DNA from: Duganella sp. Root1480D1
GTDB lineage: Bacteria; Pseudomonadota; Gammaproteobacteria; Burkholderiales; Burkholderiaceae_D
Direction: 5' to 3'
Assembly (NCBI RefSeq): GCF_001427305.1
Contig: NZ_LMFZ01000002.1
Span: 1 to 64,000, forward strand
DNA: 64,000 nt
Shown: positions 17,136 to 29,251 of the stretch, one piece after another
How positions within the stretch are numbered: position 1 is the stretch's first letter
Layout of the letters: every line of letters begins with the position of its first letter
Position numbers and translations under genes: made by a program
Notes under the pieces: generated by a model
What the model was told of the DNA's origin: nothing
Databases searched by the model: none
The model's input: the letters and a program-made list of their open reading frames with translations, nothing else

Positions 17136-18755
17136 TTATTTCGCCAACAGGATGGTGGCGCTTTTCCCGTTGGTGCGGACGACGCCGTCTTTCACGGTGT
17201 AGGCGGCGCCGGAGTATGCGTCCTTCAGCTTCGTACCATCGGCGAACACCCCGCCGACGCTGATGTCGACCGGCTGGCCGGTCTGTACGTCCAGCGCCAC
17301 CACAACTTTATCGTCGCCACGCGCGCGGCTGAAGGTGTATGGCAGGTCCGCCAGCTTCTTATGCTCGCCAGCGCCGATCGCCGGATGCGCCTGGCGGAAT
17401 TTACCCAGCTTCGCCCAATGCGTGCGGATCTTCGCGTTTGCCTTCAAGTCGCCCCAGTTCATGAAGGAGCGCAGCTTGGCATCCCCCTTCGCTTCGGCCA
17501 CGTCGAGGCGGCGTGAAATCTCATCGCCGTAGTAGATCTGCGCAGCGCCCGGGGCGAGCAGCAGCTTGTTGGCGGTCTCGAAAGGCTTCTGGCGCGCAGG
17601 ATCGAAGGGATTGCCGTCGTCGTGCGAGTCCATGTAATTCATGACCGAGTGCCCTTTCAGCGGACCCGCAAGCTGGGTGGCGTATTTGCTGAACAAGGAT
17701 TCGTAATCACCCTTTGCGTCATGCACCATGCCGAAGTTGATCAGGCCATCGAAGCCATTGGTGAAGTAGTTGGCTTTCTCGCCAGCACCCATGTCGAAAT
17801 CCTGGCCGTGCGCGATGTTGTAGTTGTACACCTCGGCCAGCATGTAGAAGCGGCCGTCGCCCTGCACCTTTTTCGGGTTCAGGCTTTTCCATTCGTCGTG
17901 CGCCGCCAGGGCGACCTTGCGCAGCTCGGCCCACACCGCAGGCTCGACATGCTTGGCCGTATCTGCGCGGAAGCCGTCGACGCCGTACTTGCGCACCCAG
18001 TCGGCATGCCACTTCATCAGGTAGTAGCGCGGCGCACGGGGATAGCCGGTGCGGGCGAAGAAATCGTCCAGCTCTTTCACTTCGCGTTGATAGCGGCCTT
18101 CGGATTTCCACTTGGCCACCAGCGCTGGCGGCAGTTCCACCGGCGCATCGCTCTCGGTGCGGAAGTCGGGCAGGTTCTTCACCAGCGTGCAGCTCACGGT
18201 CGATGGCGCGTCCTTGTACTGGCATTGAGGCTCGGTGCGCACCCAGCCTTCCGGCCAGACAGGATCGGCCTCGGTGACAGGGCCGGTATGGTTCATCACC
18301 ACATCCAGCAACACACGGATGCCGCGTGCGTGGGCCGCTTCAACGAAATCGCCGAAGTCCTTTTCCGTGCCAAGGTTGGCATCCATCGCAGTGAAGTCGC
18401 GCGCCCAGTAGCCGTGGAAGCCGTAGGACTTGCCGGTACCTTCATCCGTGCCGGCGTGGATTTGCTCGACCGGCGGCGTGGTCCAGATCACGTCCACGCC
18501 CAGGTCGTCGAAATAGCCGGCCTTGATCTTTGCCGTCAACCCTTTGAAATCACCGCCCATGAAGCCGCGCAGCGGCGCAGCATCGGCCTTGCGCCCGTAG
18601 GCCAGGTCGTTGCTCTTGTCGCCATTGGCGAAACGGTCGGTGACGAGGAAGTAGACGGTCGCATTCTCCCAAAGGAACGGCTTGGGCGGCGCCGCGAGTG
18701 CGCTGTGCGCGCCGGTGGCAAGCAATAGGGACAATGCGATGGATGAAAGTTTCAT
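17136..18755 (-). CDS. Exported GH13 alpha-amylase
   Basis: A 539-residue amylase with a signal peptide (about 1-22, SALAAPP), so periplasmic or secreted. GH13 barrel starts with NATVYFLVTDRFANG. Catalytic residues are Asp265 (GFRADTAKH), Glu308 (MLAEVYN) and Asp379 (MDSHDDG). Cys178 and Cys189 may form a disulfide, as in the periplasmic amylase MalS, which it resembles overall. The start at 18755 has AGGA about 8 nt upstream; the longer frame adds 27 residues before the signal peptide. It follows pgm by 10 nt and closes the MFS-pgm-amylase operon. Confidence 0.92.
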   Translation of the reverse strand: MKLSSIALSLLLATGAHSALAAPPKPFLWENATVYFLVTDRFANGDKSNDLAYGRKADAAPLRGFMGGDFKGLTAKIKAGYFDDLGVDVIWTTPPVEQIHAGTDEGTGKSYGFHGYWARDFTAMDANLGTEKDFGDFVEAAHARGIRVLLDVVMNHTGPVTEADPVWPEGWVRTEPQCQYKDAPSTVSCTLVKNLPDFRTESDAPVELPPALVAKWKSEGRYQREVKELDDFFARTGYPRAPRYYLMKWHADWVRKYGVDGFRADTAKHVEPAVWAELRKVALAAHDEWKSLNPKKVQGDGRFYMLAEVYNYNIAHGQDFDMGAGEKANYFTNGFDGLINFGMVHDAKGDYESLFSKYATQLAGPLKGHSVMNYMDSHDDGNPFDPARQKPFETANKLLLAPGAAQIYYGDEISRRLDVAEAKGDAKLRSFMNWGDLKANAKIRTHWAKLGKFRQAHPAIGAGEHKKLADLPYTFSRARGDDKVVVALDVQTGQPVDISVGGVFADGTKLKDAYSGAAYTVKDGVVRTNGKSATILLAK

Positions 18756-18765
18756 GCGGCTTTTC

Positions 18766-21806
<3,041 letters not shown>

Positions 21807-21825
21807 CACTGTCCCCGAGTAATTT

Positions 21826-21840
21826 TGTAGCAAAATAACA
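21826..21840. promoter_or_regulatory. Degenerate HexR-like site proximal to the MFS transporter start
   Basis: TGTAGCAAAATAACA keeps one good half (TGTAG) and a poor second half. It lies 20-34 bp upstream of the transporter start and 75 bp from the strong site at 21901, mirroring the arrangement before the alpha-glucosidase gene. Confidence 0.4.
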
Positions 21841-21848
21841 TGGCAAAT

Positions 21849-21876
21849 ACGGGCTGTCAATGCATGAACAGCCCGT
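21849..21876. other. Hairpin between the GH31 stop and the MFS operon
   Basis: Perfect 9-bp arms ACGGGCTGT (21849-21857) and ACAGCCCGT (21868-21876) enclose a 10-nt loop. It lies between the two HexR-like sites. No T-run follows on either strand, so it is a weak candidate terminator for the GH31 gene or a leader structure. Confidence 0.5.
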
Positions 21877-21900
21877 AAATTCACAGTTTTACGGCATTTT

Positions 21901-21915
21901 TGTAGTCAGGCTACA
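21901..21915. promoter_or_regulatory. HexR-like operator upstream of the MFS-pgm-amylase operon (strong site)
   Basis: TGTAGTCAGGCTACA has perfect TGTAG/CTACA arms. It overlaps the last bases of the upstream GH31 gene and lies 95-109 bp upstream of the MFS start. Confidence 0.78.
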
Positions 21916-24292
21916 AGATAACCACCAATTTAGCCTTCATTGCACTACGCGTTGGCAAAGCCACTTGCAGGGTGTGGCTGCGCGCGTCCCAATGCGAATC
22001 AATCGGCTTGCCATCCAGTTTTACGCTGCGCGGACGGCTCGCCACATTGCGCACCTTGAGCGCGTAGGCACGACTCACCGGCTGCCAGGCCTTGCCAACT
22101 TCGGTTTCGATGCCGATTTCAAAGCCGGATGCCGATGCAGCTCCCGCGAAATGGGCGATCTCGTACTTGCCCTGCTCATAGGCGCTGGCGGTTGCGCCAT
22201 CGTCGTCATACAGCTTGCCGCTGGTCACACCCGCGCTGGCGTCGTAGTAGTAATTCAGCTCGACCTGCCTGGTGTTGTAATCGCGCGTGGTCTGCACCAC
22301 CTTCGCCATCGGCACAAAAGCGCCAGCGCGCACGAACACCGGAATATGTTCGGCGACCACCGGCACCACTTCGTTGATTCCTCCTTTGTGCGCGGCACCA
22401 GTGTAGAAGTCGAACCATACCTTGGCCGATGCCGGGAAGTTGACTTCCTTGCGCTGGGCACCCGGTTCGGTGACCGGTGCTACCAGGAGGTCCCTGCCCC
22501 ACAGGTAGGTCGATGCCACACCGTTGTCGCCGCCCTCGAACATGATTGGGCGCATCAGAGGCAGGCCGGTTTGGCTGTTGTCGAACGCTGCGCTGTAGTT
22601 ATAAGGCAGCATGGCGTAGCGCAGGCGGATCGCTTCGCGCGCCAGCGCTTTGGTGCGTTCGGCGCGGAACACCGGTTCGGCCGGCACCTCCTCCTGTGCA
22701 TGCGGACGGAATACCGGCTGGAACACGCCGTACTGCAGCCAGCGCACATACAGTTCATCGTCCAGCATCGGGGAGGCAAAGCCGCCCAGGTCGGAGTGCA
22801 TATAGGCCAGGCCCTGCATGCCCATTTGCAGGGCAATTTCCATCTGCGACTGCAGGCCGCCCCAGCTGCGTTGCACATCGCCCGACCACGGGATCATGCC
22901 AAAGCGCTGCGAACCCGAGTAACCGGCACGCATCAGGATGAAAGGGCGCTCGTTCGGGAAGTCCTTCTTGTAGCCTTCTGCGATCAGGCGCGCCCAATCG
23001 TGGCCATAGATATTGTGGACCTGGTCGGCGCCAAGCTGGCCGCTGCTGCCGTGACGCAGGGCGGATGGATGCACTTCCGGCTCACCGAGATCGCCCCACC
23101 AGCCGGCCACGCCGCCTTCTTTCAACTCCTTGTAAATATTCCAGAACCAGTCGCGCCCTTCGGGGCGGTACAAGTCGACCAGGCCGGTGTTACCGAAGTA
23201 GAAGTCATACTTGAACGGCTCGCCGGCGGTATCGGTGGCCAGCACCTTCCTTTCCACCGCTTCCTGCCAGCGGCTGGAAGTGGTGAGCACGAAAGGCTCG
23301 GTGATGACGACGGTCTTCACGCCCTTCGCGGCCAGGTCGGCCATCATGCCCTTCGGATCAGGGAAACTATCCTTGTCCCACGCCAGGTTGCCCATGGTGG
23401 CTTTGACGGTCTTGCCGAACCAGTACAGGTCCAGCACCACGGCATCGAGCGGGATCTTTTCGGCGATGAACTTGTCGACCACGGCGCGGGTTTCAGCTTC
23501 CGTGTGGTAGCCGAAGCGGCTGGCGAAATTACCGAAAGTCCAGCGCGGCGGCAGCGGCTGGCGGCCGGTCAGGCTGGTGTAGCTGGCTACCACATCTTCC
23601 CATTGCTCGCCGGCGATCACCTGGTAAGTCTTGCGGCCGCCAATGGTTTCATACGACAGCGTGCCGTCTTTCCTGCTGTCGAAATCAAGGTAGCCGATCT
23701 GCGGGTTATCGAAGTGAATAGCGTATTTCTTCGACGACAGCGCCATCGGGATGGTGAAATTCAGGAGCTGCGAATGCGCTTCGTAGCCGTAATGGGCGCG
23801 ATTGTACAGCTGGAAGCGGTTGCCGCGGCGGTTCATGCCTGTCGCGCGGGCGCCGGCGCCGTACAGGGCTTCGTCGCCATCCAGCGCGAATTCGATTGCT
23901 TCCATGCTGCCTTCATGGCGATATCCGCGCTTCTCGGCGACCAAGGGCTGGCCTTTATACAGGTAGCTGATACGGAAAGGCTGCTTCTCGATGCGCACGG
24001 TGATGCCCGACGTGGCGAATTCAAGCACTCCCCTCTCCTCGCGCAGTGTACTGGCCACCACGGCAGGCGGCAGTACCACGGCGTGCGACACCGCATCAGC
24101 CACTTCGCCCTTCGGAATGAAGGTGGTTTCCACGACCGCCGCGGAGTACGGCCTGATGATGTAGCGGCCGTCGTTTGTGCCGATTTCCAGCGCATTGCCG
24201 TTTTTCGCGGCAGATAAGAAATGGCGATCCGCGTTTTGCGCCATGGCGGCTTGGCTAATAAGGGCCAATATTGCAAATTTAATTAGTTTCAT
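21911..24292 (-). CDS. Exported GH31 alpha-glucosidase
   Basis: A 793-residue glycoside hydrolase family 31 enzyme with a signal peptide (residues about 1-18, AAMA-QN), so periplasmic or outer-surface. The nucleophile is Asp401 in GWWGDLGEPE and the general acid Asp472 in MIPWSGDVQ. The N-terminal beta domain (about 30-240) and C-terminal beta domains (from about 640) are complete. Family members remove terminal glucose from maltooligosaccharides or transfer glucosyl units; which applies here is not decided by sequence. The gene is divergent from the M2 peptidase gene with only 44 bp between starts, and ends just before the MFS operon. Confidence 0.92.
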   Translation of the reverse strand: MKLIKFAILALISQAAMAQNADRHFLSAAKNGNALEIGTNDGRYIIRPYSAAVVETTFIPKGEVADAVSHAVVLPPAVVASTLREERGVLEFATSGITVRIEKQPFRISYLYKGQPLVAEKRGYRHEGSMEAIEFALDGDEALYGAGARATGMNRRGNRFQLYNRAHYGYEAHSQLLNFTIPMALSSKKYAIHFDNPQIGYLDFDSRKDGTLSYETIGGRKTYQVIAGEQWEDVVASYTSLTGRQPLPPRWTFGNFASRFGYHTEAETRAVVDKFIAEKIPLDAVVLDLYWFGKTVKATMGNLAWDKDSFPDPKGMMADLAAKGVKTVVITEPFVLTTSSRWQEAVERKVLATDTAGEPFKYDFYFGNTGLVDLYRPEGRDWFWNIYKELKEGGVAGWWGDLGEPEVHPSALRHGSSGQLGADQVHNIYGHDWARLIAEGYKKDFPNERPFILMRAGYSGSQRFGMIPWSGDVQRSWGGLQSQMEIALQMGMQGLAYMHSDLGGFASPMLDDELYVRWLQYGVFQPVFRPHAQEEVPAEPVFRAERTKALAREAIRLRYAMLPYNYSAAFDNSQTGLPLMRPIMFEGGDNGVASTYLWGRDLLVAPVTEPGAQRKEVNFPASAKVWFDFYTGAAHKGGINEVVPVVAEHIPVFVRAGAFVPMAKVVQTTRDYNTRQVELNYYYDASAGVTSGKLYDDDGATASAYEQGKYEIAHFAGAASASGFEIGIETEVGKAWQPVSRAYALKVRNVASRPRSVKLDGKPIDSHWDARSHTLQVALPTRSAMKAKLVVIL

Positions 24293-24336
24293 AGGGTGAT
24301 ATATTAGCGGGCAGTTTTATCTGAGAGGAGAGCGAA

Positions 24337-26157
24337 TTGAATAAAACGATATTGAAAAAACCGATGGTCCTGGCCCTGGGCCTGGCGTTGGCAGCGGGCT
24401 TCGCCCACGCCGCGCCAGCCGTAAAAAAAGGCAAAGGCACACCTGCCGAAGCGAAGAAATTCATCGCGCAGACCGAGGAGAAATTCGACAAGCTGGGCAA
24501 CGACGCCAACAAGGCGGCCTGGGTTGCGCAGAACTTCATTACCGACGACACCGAGGCGCTGACCGCCTACTTCGGCGAACAGCAACTGGACGCGGCCGGC
24601 CAGGCGGCCCTGGAATCGCGCCGCTTTAACGGCGTGAAGCTGGCCGACGACGAAGCGCGCAAGATCAAGCTGCTGCAACTGACGCTGATGCTGCCGGATC
24701 CGAAGGAACGCCAGGCTTACGCCGATGCCAACGCCAAGCTGAATGGCGCCTATGGCAAGGCCAAGTACTGCCCGACCGATGGCCGCCAGTGCATGGCCCT
24801 GGGCGAACTGGAAAAGACCCTGGCCACCAGCCGCGATCCTAAAGTCCTGCTGGACGCCTGGAACGGCTGGCACATGCAGTCGCCTTCCTACAAGAAGCTG
24901 TACACCGACTACGTTGAGCTGTCCAACAAGGGCGCGCGCGAAATGGGTTATGCCGATACAGGCGCCCTGTGGCGCTCGGGCTACGACATGACGCCGGACC
25001 AATTCTCGGCCGAGATGGAACGCACCTGGCAGCAAGTGAAGCCGCTGTACGATGCGCTGCACACCTACGCCCGCTACAAGCTGCGCGAAACCTACGGTCC
25101 GGACGTGGTGCCGCTGACCGGCCCGATCCCGGCCCACCTGTTCGGCAATATGTGGAGCCAGAGCTGGGAGAACATCTACCCGCTGCTGATGCCTGCCACC
25201 GGTGCCTCCAAGTTCGACCTGAGCAATGTGCTGGAAGAGCGCAAGACCAGCGCCAAGGAGATGGTGCAATACGGCGAGCGTTTCTACACCTCGCTGGGCA
25301 TGCCTAAGCTGCCGGAAACCTTCTACCAGCGCTCGCTGCTGGAAAAACCGCGCGACCGCGACGTGGTGTGCCACGCGTCCGCATGGCAACTGGATGGCAA
25401 GGACGACGTGCGCATCAAGATGTGCATCCGCCCGACCGAAGAAGAATTCGCCGTCATCCACCATGAGCTGGGACATATCTATTACGACCTGGCATACAAG
25501 AACCAGTCCAACCTGTTCCGCACCGGCGCCAACGACGGCTTCCACGAAGCGATCGGCGACACCATTGCGCTGTCCATCACCCCGAGCTACCTGAAGAAGG
25601 TCGGCCTGATGAACGAGAACCCGGACCCGAACGCCGATATCGGCGTGCTGCTGAAGCGCGCCCTGGCCAAGGTTGCCTTCCTGCCGTTCGGCTACTCGGT
25701 CGACAAATGGCGCTGGGACGTCTACAGCGGCAAGACCAAGCCGGCCGACTACGACAAGAGCTGGTGGCAGCTGCGCGAGCAGTACATGGGCGTGAAGCGT
25801 CCGCTGCCTATGCTGCCTGACGGCTTCGACGCCGGCGCCAAGTACCACGTTGCTGCCGACGTGCCTTACGCCCGCTATTTCCTGGCCCACCTGCTGCAGT
25901 TCCAGTTCCATCGTGCCCTGTGCAAGGAAGCCGGCTACACCGGCCCGCTGCACCAGTGCTCGATCTACGGCAGCGAAAAAGCCGGCAAGAAGCTGTGGAG
26001 CATGCTGGAAATGGGCACCTCCAAGCCATGGCCTGAAGCGATGAAAGCTGCCACCGGCGAAGAGCGCATCGACGGCCAGGCCCTGCTCGACTACTTCGCC
26101 CCGCTGAAAGTCTGGCTGGACGAACAAAACAGGCAACTGGCCGCGAAGGCCAAGTAA
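24337..26157 (+). CDS. M2-family peptidyl-dipeptidase (ACE-like), exported
   Basis: A 606-residue zinc peptidase related to angiotensin-converting enzyme. A signal peptide spans about residues 1-25 (FAHAAP). The zinc motif HELGH is at 376-380, with the third ligand expected in NDGFHEAIGDT about 24 residues on. It should remove C-terminal dipeptides from peptides in the periplasm. The start is TTG, supported by GAGAGGAG ending 6 nt ahead; the first ATG in frame (codon 10) has no ribosome site and would truncate the signal peptide. A bidirectional terminator follows. Confidence 0.92.
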   Translation: MNKTILKKPMVLALGLALAAGFAHAAPAVKKGKGTPAEAKKFIAQTEEKFDKLGNDANKAAWVAQNFITDDTEALTAYFGEQQLDAAGQAALESRRFNGVKLADDEARKIKLLQLTLMLPDPKERQAYADANAKLNGAYGKAKYCPTDGRQCMALGELEKTLATSRDPKVLLDAWNGWHMQSPSYKKLYTDYVELSNKGAREMGYADTGALWRSGYDMTPDQFSAEMERTWQQVKPLYDALHTYARYKLRETYGPDVVPLTGPIPAHLFGNMWSQSWENIYPLLMPATGASKFDLSNVLEERKTSAKEMVQYGERFYTSLGMPKLPETFYQRSLLEKPRDRDVVCHASAWQLDGKDDVRIKMCIRPTEEEFAVIHHELGHIYYDLAYKNQSNLFRTGANDGFHEAIGDTIALSITPSYLKKVGLMNENPDPNADIGVLLKRALAKVAFLPFGYSVDKWRWDVYSGKTKPADYDKSWWQLREQYMGVKRPLPMLPDGFDAGAKYHVAADVPYARYFLAHLLQFQFHRALCKEAGYTGPLHQCSIYGSEKAGKKLWSMLEMGTSKPWPEAMKAATGEERIDGQALLDYFAPLKVWLDEQNRQLAAKAK

Positions 26158-26161
26158 ATAC

Positions 26162-26194
26162 AAAAATCGGGGGCCGCGGCCCCCGATTTTTTTT
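26162..26194. terminator. Bidirectional Rho-independent terminator
   Basis: Perfect 10-bp GC-rich stem ATCGGGGGCC/GGCCCCCGAT (26166-26175 and 26178-26187), flanked by A-run and T-run on both sides. It separates the convergent M2 peptidase and TonB receptor genes. Confidence 0.92.
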
Positions 26195-26206
26195 GCACCT
26201 GTCAGC

Positions 26207-28936
26207 TTAGAACTTGTAGTTCGCGCCCAGCAGGAAGGTGCGGCCATACTTCTGGTATTCCAGTTGCTGGTTGCGGTTGCCGTTGTAGGTCTCGTAAGCC
26301 GCGTCACGCAGGTTGTTCACCTGCAGTACCACGCCTACGCCCTTGAACATGCCTTCGTTGAAGGTGTAGCCAACCTGGAAGTCCAGGATGTTCTCGCCAA
26401 CCACGTAGCGCAGCGAACGCTCGCCGGCGAAGTTGCCGATCTCACCCACGAAGTCCGAACGCTTGCGCTGGCTCAGGCGGGTTTCGAAGCCGGCCTTCTC
26501 GTAGTACACGGTCAGGTTGCTGGTGTGCTTCGACAGGCCTGGCAGCATGATGGTCTGTCCCAGGTTGGCGCTCGGCTCCTTGATGGTGATGGCGCTGTCG
26601 TTGTACGAGTAGCTGCCGCTCACGCCGAAGCCGTCCAGCACAGGGGTTACCATGTTCAGTGGCAACGATGCGGTCAGCTCCAGGCCCTTCATGTTGCCGC
26701 CCTTGCCGTTGTAAGGCGCGGTGTAGTTGCCGAACTGGGTAATCGCCTTGGTGCCAGGGATCTGCTCCGAGAAGTCGTGGGTACGGGTCTCGGTGAAGAT
26801 ATAGGTATCCAGCTTCTTGTAGAAGTATGCCAGTGCTACGTAAGCCTTCTTGCCGAAGTATTTTTCATACGACAGGTCGAATGCCTTGGCGCGCCATGGA
26901 TCCAGCTGGGCGTTACCGCCGCTGCCGCCTGGTTTGAAGTCGTTGGTGCCGACGTTGAAGTCCAGTGCCGAACGCAGTTGGTCAACGCGCGGACGAGCGA
27001 TCTGCTTGGCCACGGCCATGCGCACGGTGTGATCGTTCGGCAGCTGGAACGCCAGGTTCAGGCTTGGCAGCACGTCGGTGTAGGTCTTGCCGTCATGGAC
27101 TGGCTTGACTTCCTGGCCGGCTGGCGCGGTGCCGTCCCAGTACTTGGAATCGGAAGACTGGTCGGTGCGCTGTACTTGCACGCCGAAGTTACCACGCAGG
27201 CTGACGTCGCCCAGTTCGTGTTCGATGTTGGCCTTGGCGAAGGTCGTGGTGATCTTCTCGTTCACGGTCCAGGCTTTGGCAATCAGGTAGCTCTTGTCTT
27301 CGGTCGGAGCGAAGGTCATGTACTTGGCAACGACGCCGGGCACGTTCCACGCCGGGATGGTACCCACGCCCGCGAAGCCCAGGTCGACCGGTGCGTACAT
27401 CAGGTCCGAAGAAATGGTGGAAGGTGCGCCGGCCAGCTTGATGTCGCCTTCTGGCTGGTGCTTTTCCTTGCTGCGGTCGGAATAGTGGACGCCGACGTCG
27501 AAGCTCGAGAACCATTTCTCCAGGGCGCCGGAGGACTGGATGTTGGCAGCCAGCTTGAAGCCATTCAGCTTGTCTTCCACGTGCGGGGTCTTGCCGTAGC
27601 CGGAACCGTAGATGGTGTTGCGCACGTACAGGTTGGCTGGGTTGCTGTAATCGCGGCCCGGATCCATGGTCGGGAATGCGCCGGTGCGCAGCGCCAGGGC
27701 CACGGAGTCCAGGTATGGATTGCCGGCAGCGTCGCTGATCTGCAGGTTGTTTTCCAGGTTCACTTCATCGCGCTTGGCGGTGGAACGGCTCAGGTCAGCC
27801 ACCAGCGACCAGCCATCCATCTTCCATTCGTTGTTCCAGCCGATGGCGCGGATATCGTCCTTGCGCTTGTCGTACATGCCGCGCACCAACGGGTAGACGT
27901 TGTTTGCAGTACCGGTGGCGAACGAGCCGTTGGTGGTGGTGACGTCGGTGAACAGCAGGTCAGGTTTGTTGTTGCCGTTGTAGCCGCCTACGTGCACTTC
28001 GAACTGGTTGGCGGTGTCTTCATGCTTGAAGCGCGAAGCGTACACGTCGATCATCGAGGTGAAGTTCTTGTTTGGACGGTATTGCAGAACACCCATCAGG
28101 CCGTCGCGCTTGTTGTAGCCGCTGCGCGCCAGGGATTTGATGCCGTCGGTGACGTTGGTACCGGCAGGCACGCCTGCACGGGCTTCGTTCTTCCATGGCT
28201 CATACAGGCCGGTTTCGCGGTCCAGCACCGGGGAATCCAGGTGGGCGAAGCCGATTGCCACACCGATGGTGCGGTTGGCAAACTGGTCGATGTAGCTTGC
28301 GCTGAAGCGGCCGCCGCGCGAGTCGGTGTCGGCAATGCTGCCCAGCGAATTCTTTTCCATGCGGGCGTTCATGGACACGGTACGGCCACCAAAGGCCAGC
28401 GGACGCACGGTCTGCAGGTCCAGGGTGCCGGACAGGCCCTGGCCGACCATGCCGGCGTCAGGGGTCTTGTAAATGGTCACGCCGCTGATCAGTTCAGACG
28501 GGTACTGGTCGAATTCCACGCTGCGGTTGTCGCCGGTGGAGACTTGCTCACGGCCGTTCAGCAGGGTGGTGGCGAAGTCTGGCGACAGGCCGCGCACGGA
28601 AATGTTTTGCGCACGGCCGGCAACGCGCTGGGCGGCCAGGCCTGGCAGGCGGGCGATGGATTCAGCAATGGAGGTATCTGGCAGCTTGCCGATATCTTCC
28701 GCGGAGATGGCCTCGACGATGGAGGTCGCGTTTTTCTTGACGGAAATCGCGTCCTCAATACCGCGGCGGATGCCCGACACGGTCACGGTTTGCATCGGCG
28801 CGTCGGCTGCCTGGCCGGTGGTCGTAGTCTGCGCATAGGCAGAGCCCGCGAAGGCGGATACAAATACAGCACACCCAGCCGCAACCGGACTCAGTCGGAA
28901 AGCGGTATTGCCTCGCTTGTTGGCGAAGATAGTCAT
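26207..28936 (-). CDS. TonB-dependent outer-membrane receptor, probable maltodextrin uptake
   Basis: A 909-residue receptor. A signal peptide (about 1-36, AGSAYAQ) is followed by a plug domain (about 50-180) with the TonB-box-like TVTVSGIRRGIEDAISVKK and KLPDTSIAESIARLPGL, typical of the sugar-type TonB-receptor class of Caulobacter, Xanthomonas and Burkholderiales. The C-terminus ends FLLGANYKF, a beta-barrel terminal strand ending in Phe. I start at 28936 because GAGGGGA lies about 6 nt ahead; an ATG 6 codons upstream overlaps that site. The substrate is inferred from the divergent amylase and the surrounding glucan genes. Confidence 0.93.
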   Translation of the reverse strand: MTIFANKRGNTAFRLSPVAAGCAVFVSAFAGSAYAQTTTTGQAADAPMQTVTVSGIRRGIEDAISVKKNATSIVEAISAEDIGKLPDTSIAESIARLPGLAAQRVAGRAQNISVRGLSPDFATTLLNGREQVSTGDNRSVEFDQYPSELISGVTIYKTPDAGMVGQGLSGTLDLQTVRPLAFGGRTVSMNARMEKNSLGSIADTDSRGGRFSASYIDQFANRTIGVAIGFAHLDSPVLDRETGLYEPWKNEARAGVPAGTNVTDGIKSLARSGYNKRDGLMGVLQYRPNKNFTSMIDVYASRFKHEDTANQFEVHVGGYNGNNKPDLLFTDVTTTNGSFATGTANNVYPLVRGMYDKRKDDIRAIGWNNEWKMDGWSLVADLSRSTAKRDEVNLENNLQISDAAGNPYLDSVALALRTGAFPTMDPGRDYSNPANLYVRNTIYGSGYGKTPHVEDKLNGFKLAANIQSSGALEKWFSSFDVGVHYSDRSKEKHQPEGDIKLAGAPSTISSDLMYAPVDLGFAGVGTIPAWNVPGVVAKYMTFAPTEDKSYLIAKAWTVNEKITTTFAKANIEHELGDVSLRGNFGVQVQRTDQSSDSKYWDGTAPAGQEVKPVHDGKTYTDVLPSLNLAFQLPNDHTVRMAVAKQIARPRVDQLRSALDFNVGTNDFKPGGSGGNAQLDPWRAKAFDLSYEKYFGKKAYVALAYFYKKLDTYIFTETRTHDFSEQIPGTKAITQFGNYTAPYNGKGGNMKGLELTASLPLNMVTPVLDGFGVSGSYSYNDSAITIKEPSANLGQTIMLPGLSKHTSNLTVYYEKAGFETRLSQRKRSDFVGEIGNFAGERSLRYVVGENILDFQVGYTFNEGMFKGVGVVLQVNNLRDAAYETYNGNRNQQLEYQKYGRTFLLGANYKF

Positions 28937-29152
28937 CAAAGTCCCCTCACTCATTAAACATTCTTTCCCGCAACCTACACAGACCGGTTTATTTCAACTA
29001 CACGGGAATCCTTGGAAAGCGAACGCTCTTACGGACGCTCTGAGGCGGATTCTGTACTAAAACTAGATTTGGTGTCAATGAATGACCATCATCATTGCCA
29101 TGTATTTCTGCCCTCACTAACGGCATCTCTCTGGGACTCCGGATGGTCACGT

Positions 29153-29167
29153 TGTATTTAGGCTACA
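29153..29167. promoter_or_regulatory. Weaker HexR-like site upstream of the cyclomaltodextrinase-like gene
   Basis: TGTATTTAGGCTACA keeps TGTA/TACA ends and a good right half. It lies 33 bp upstream of the strong site at 29186 and 85-99 bp before the start codon. Confidence 0.55.
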
Positions 29168-29185
29168 AAGTTAGACAAATTGATG

Positions 29186-29200
29186 TGTAGTAGAACTACA
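29186..29200. promoter_or_regulatory. HexR-like operator upstream of the cyclomaltodextrinase-like gene (strong site)
   Basis: TGTAGTAGAACTACA has perfect TGTAGT/ACTACA arms, the best match to the HexR box in the window. It lies 52-66 bp before the start codon. Confidence 0.82.
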
Positions 29201-29251
29201 TGTCAATTAGGTGTATTGTCGGGCCCATAAGACGTTCCAACCGGAGATTTG

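Larger units (their letters stand above)
28937..29251. other. Divergent intergenic region between TonB receptor and cyclomaltodextrinase-like genes
   Basis: This 315-bp AT-richer gap holds no plausible gene. It carries two HexR-like sites at 29153 and 29186, close to the GH13 side. The TonB-receptor side (28937-29150) shows no clear -35/-10 pair or operator that I can defend. Confidence 0.7.

Noticed and set aside
21860..24217. Long open frame antisense to the GH31 gene (785 codons)
   Set aside because: The GH31 enzyme is complete and recognisable on the other strand.
24304..26307. Open frame antisense to the M2 peptidase (667 codons)
   Set aside because: Shadow of a gene with an intact HELGH motif.
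26264..28957. Long open frame antisense to the TonB receptor gene (897 codons)
   Set aside because: Val/His/Ala-rich shadow of a clear TonB receptor; no signal peptide or motif.
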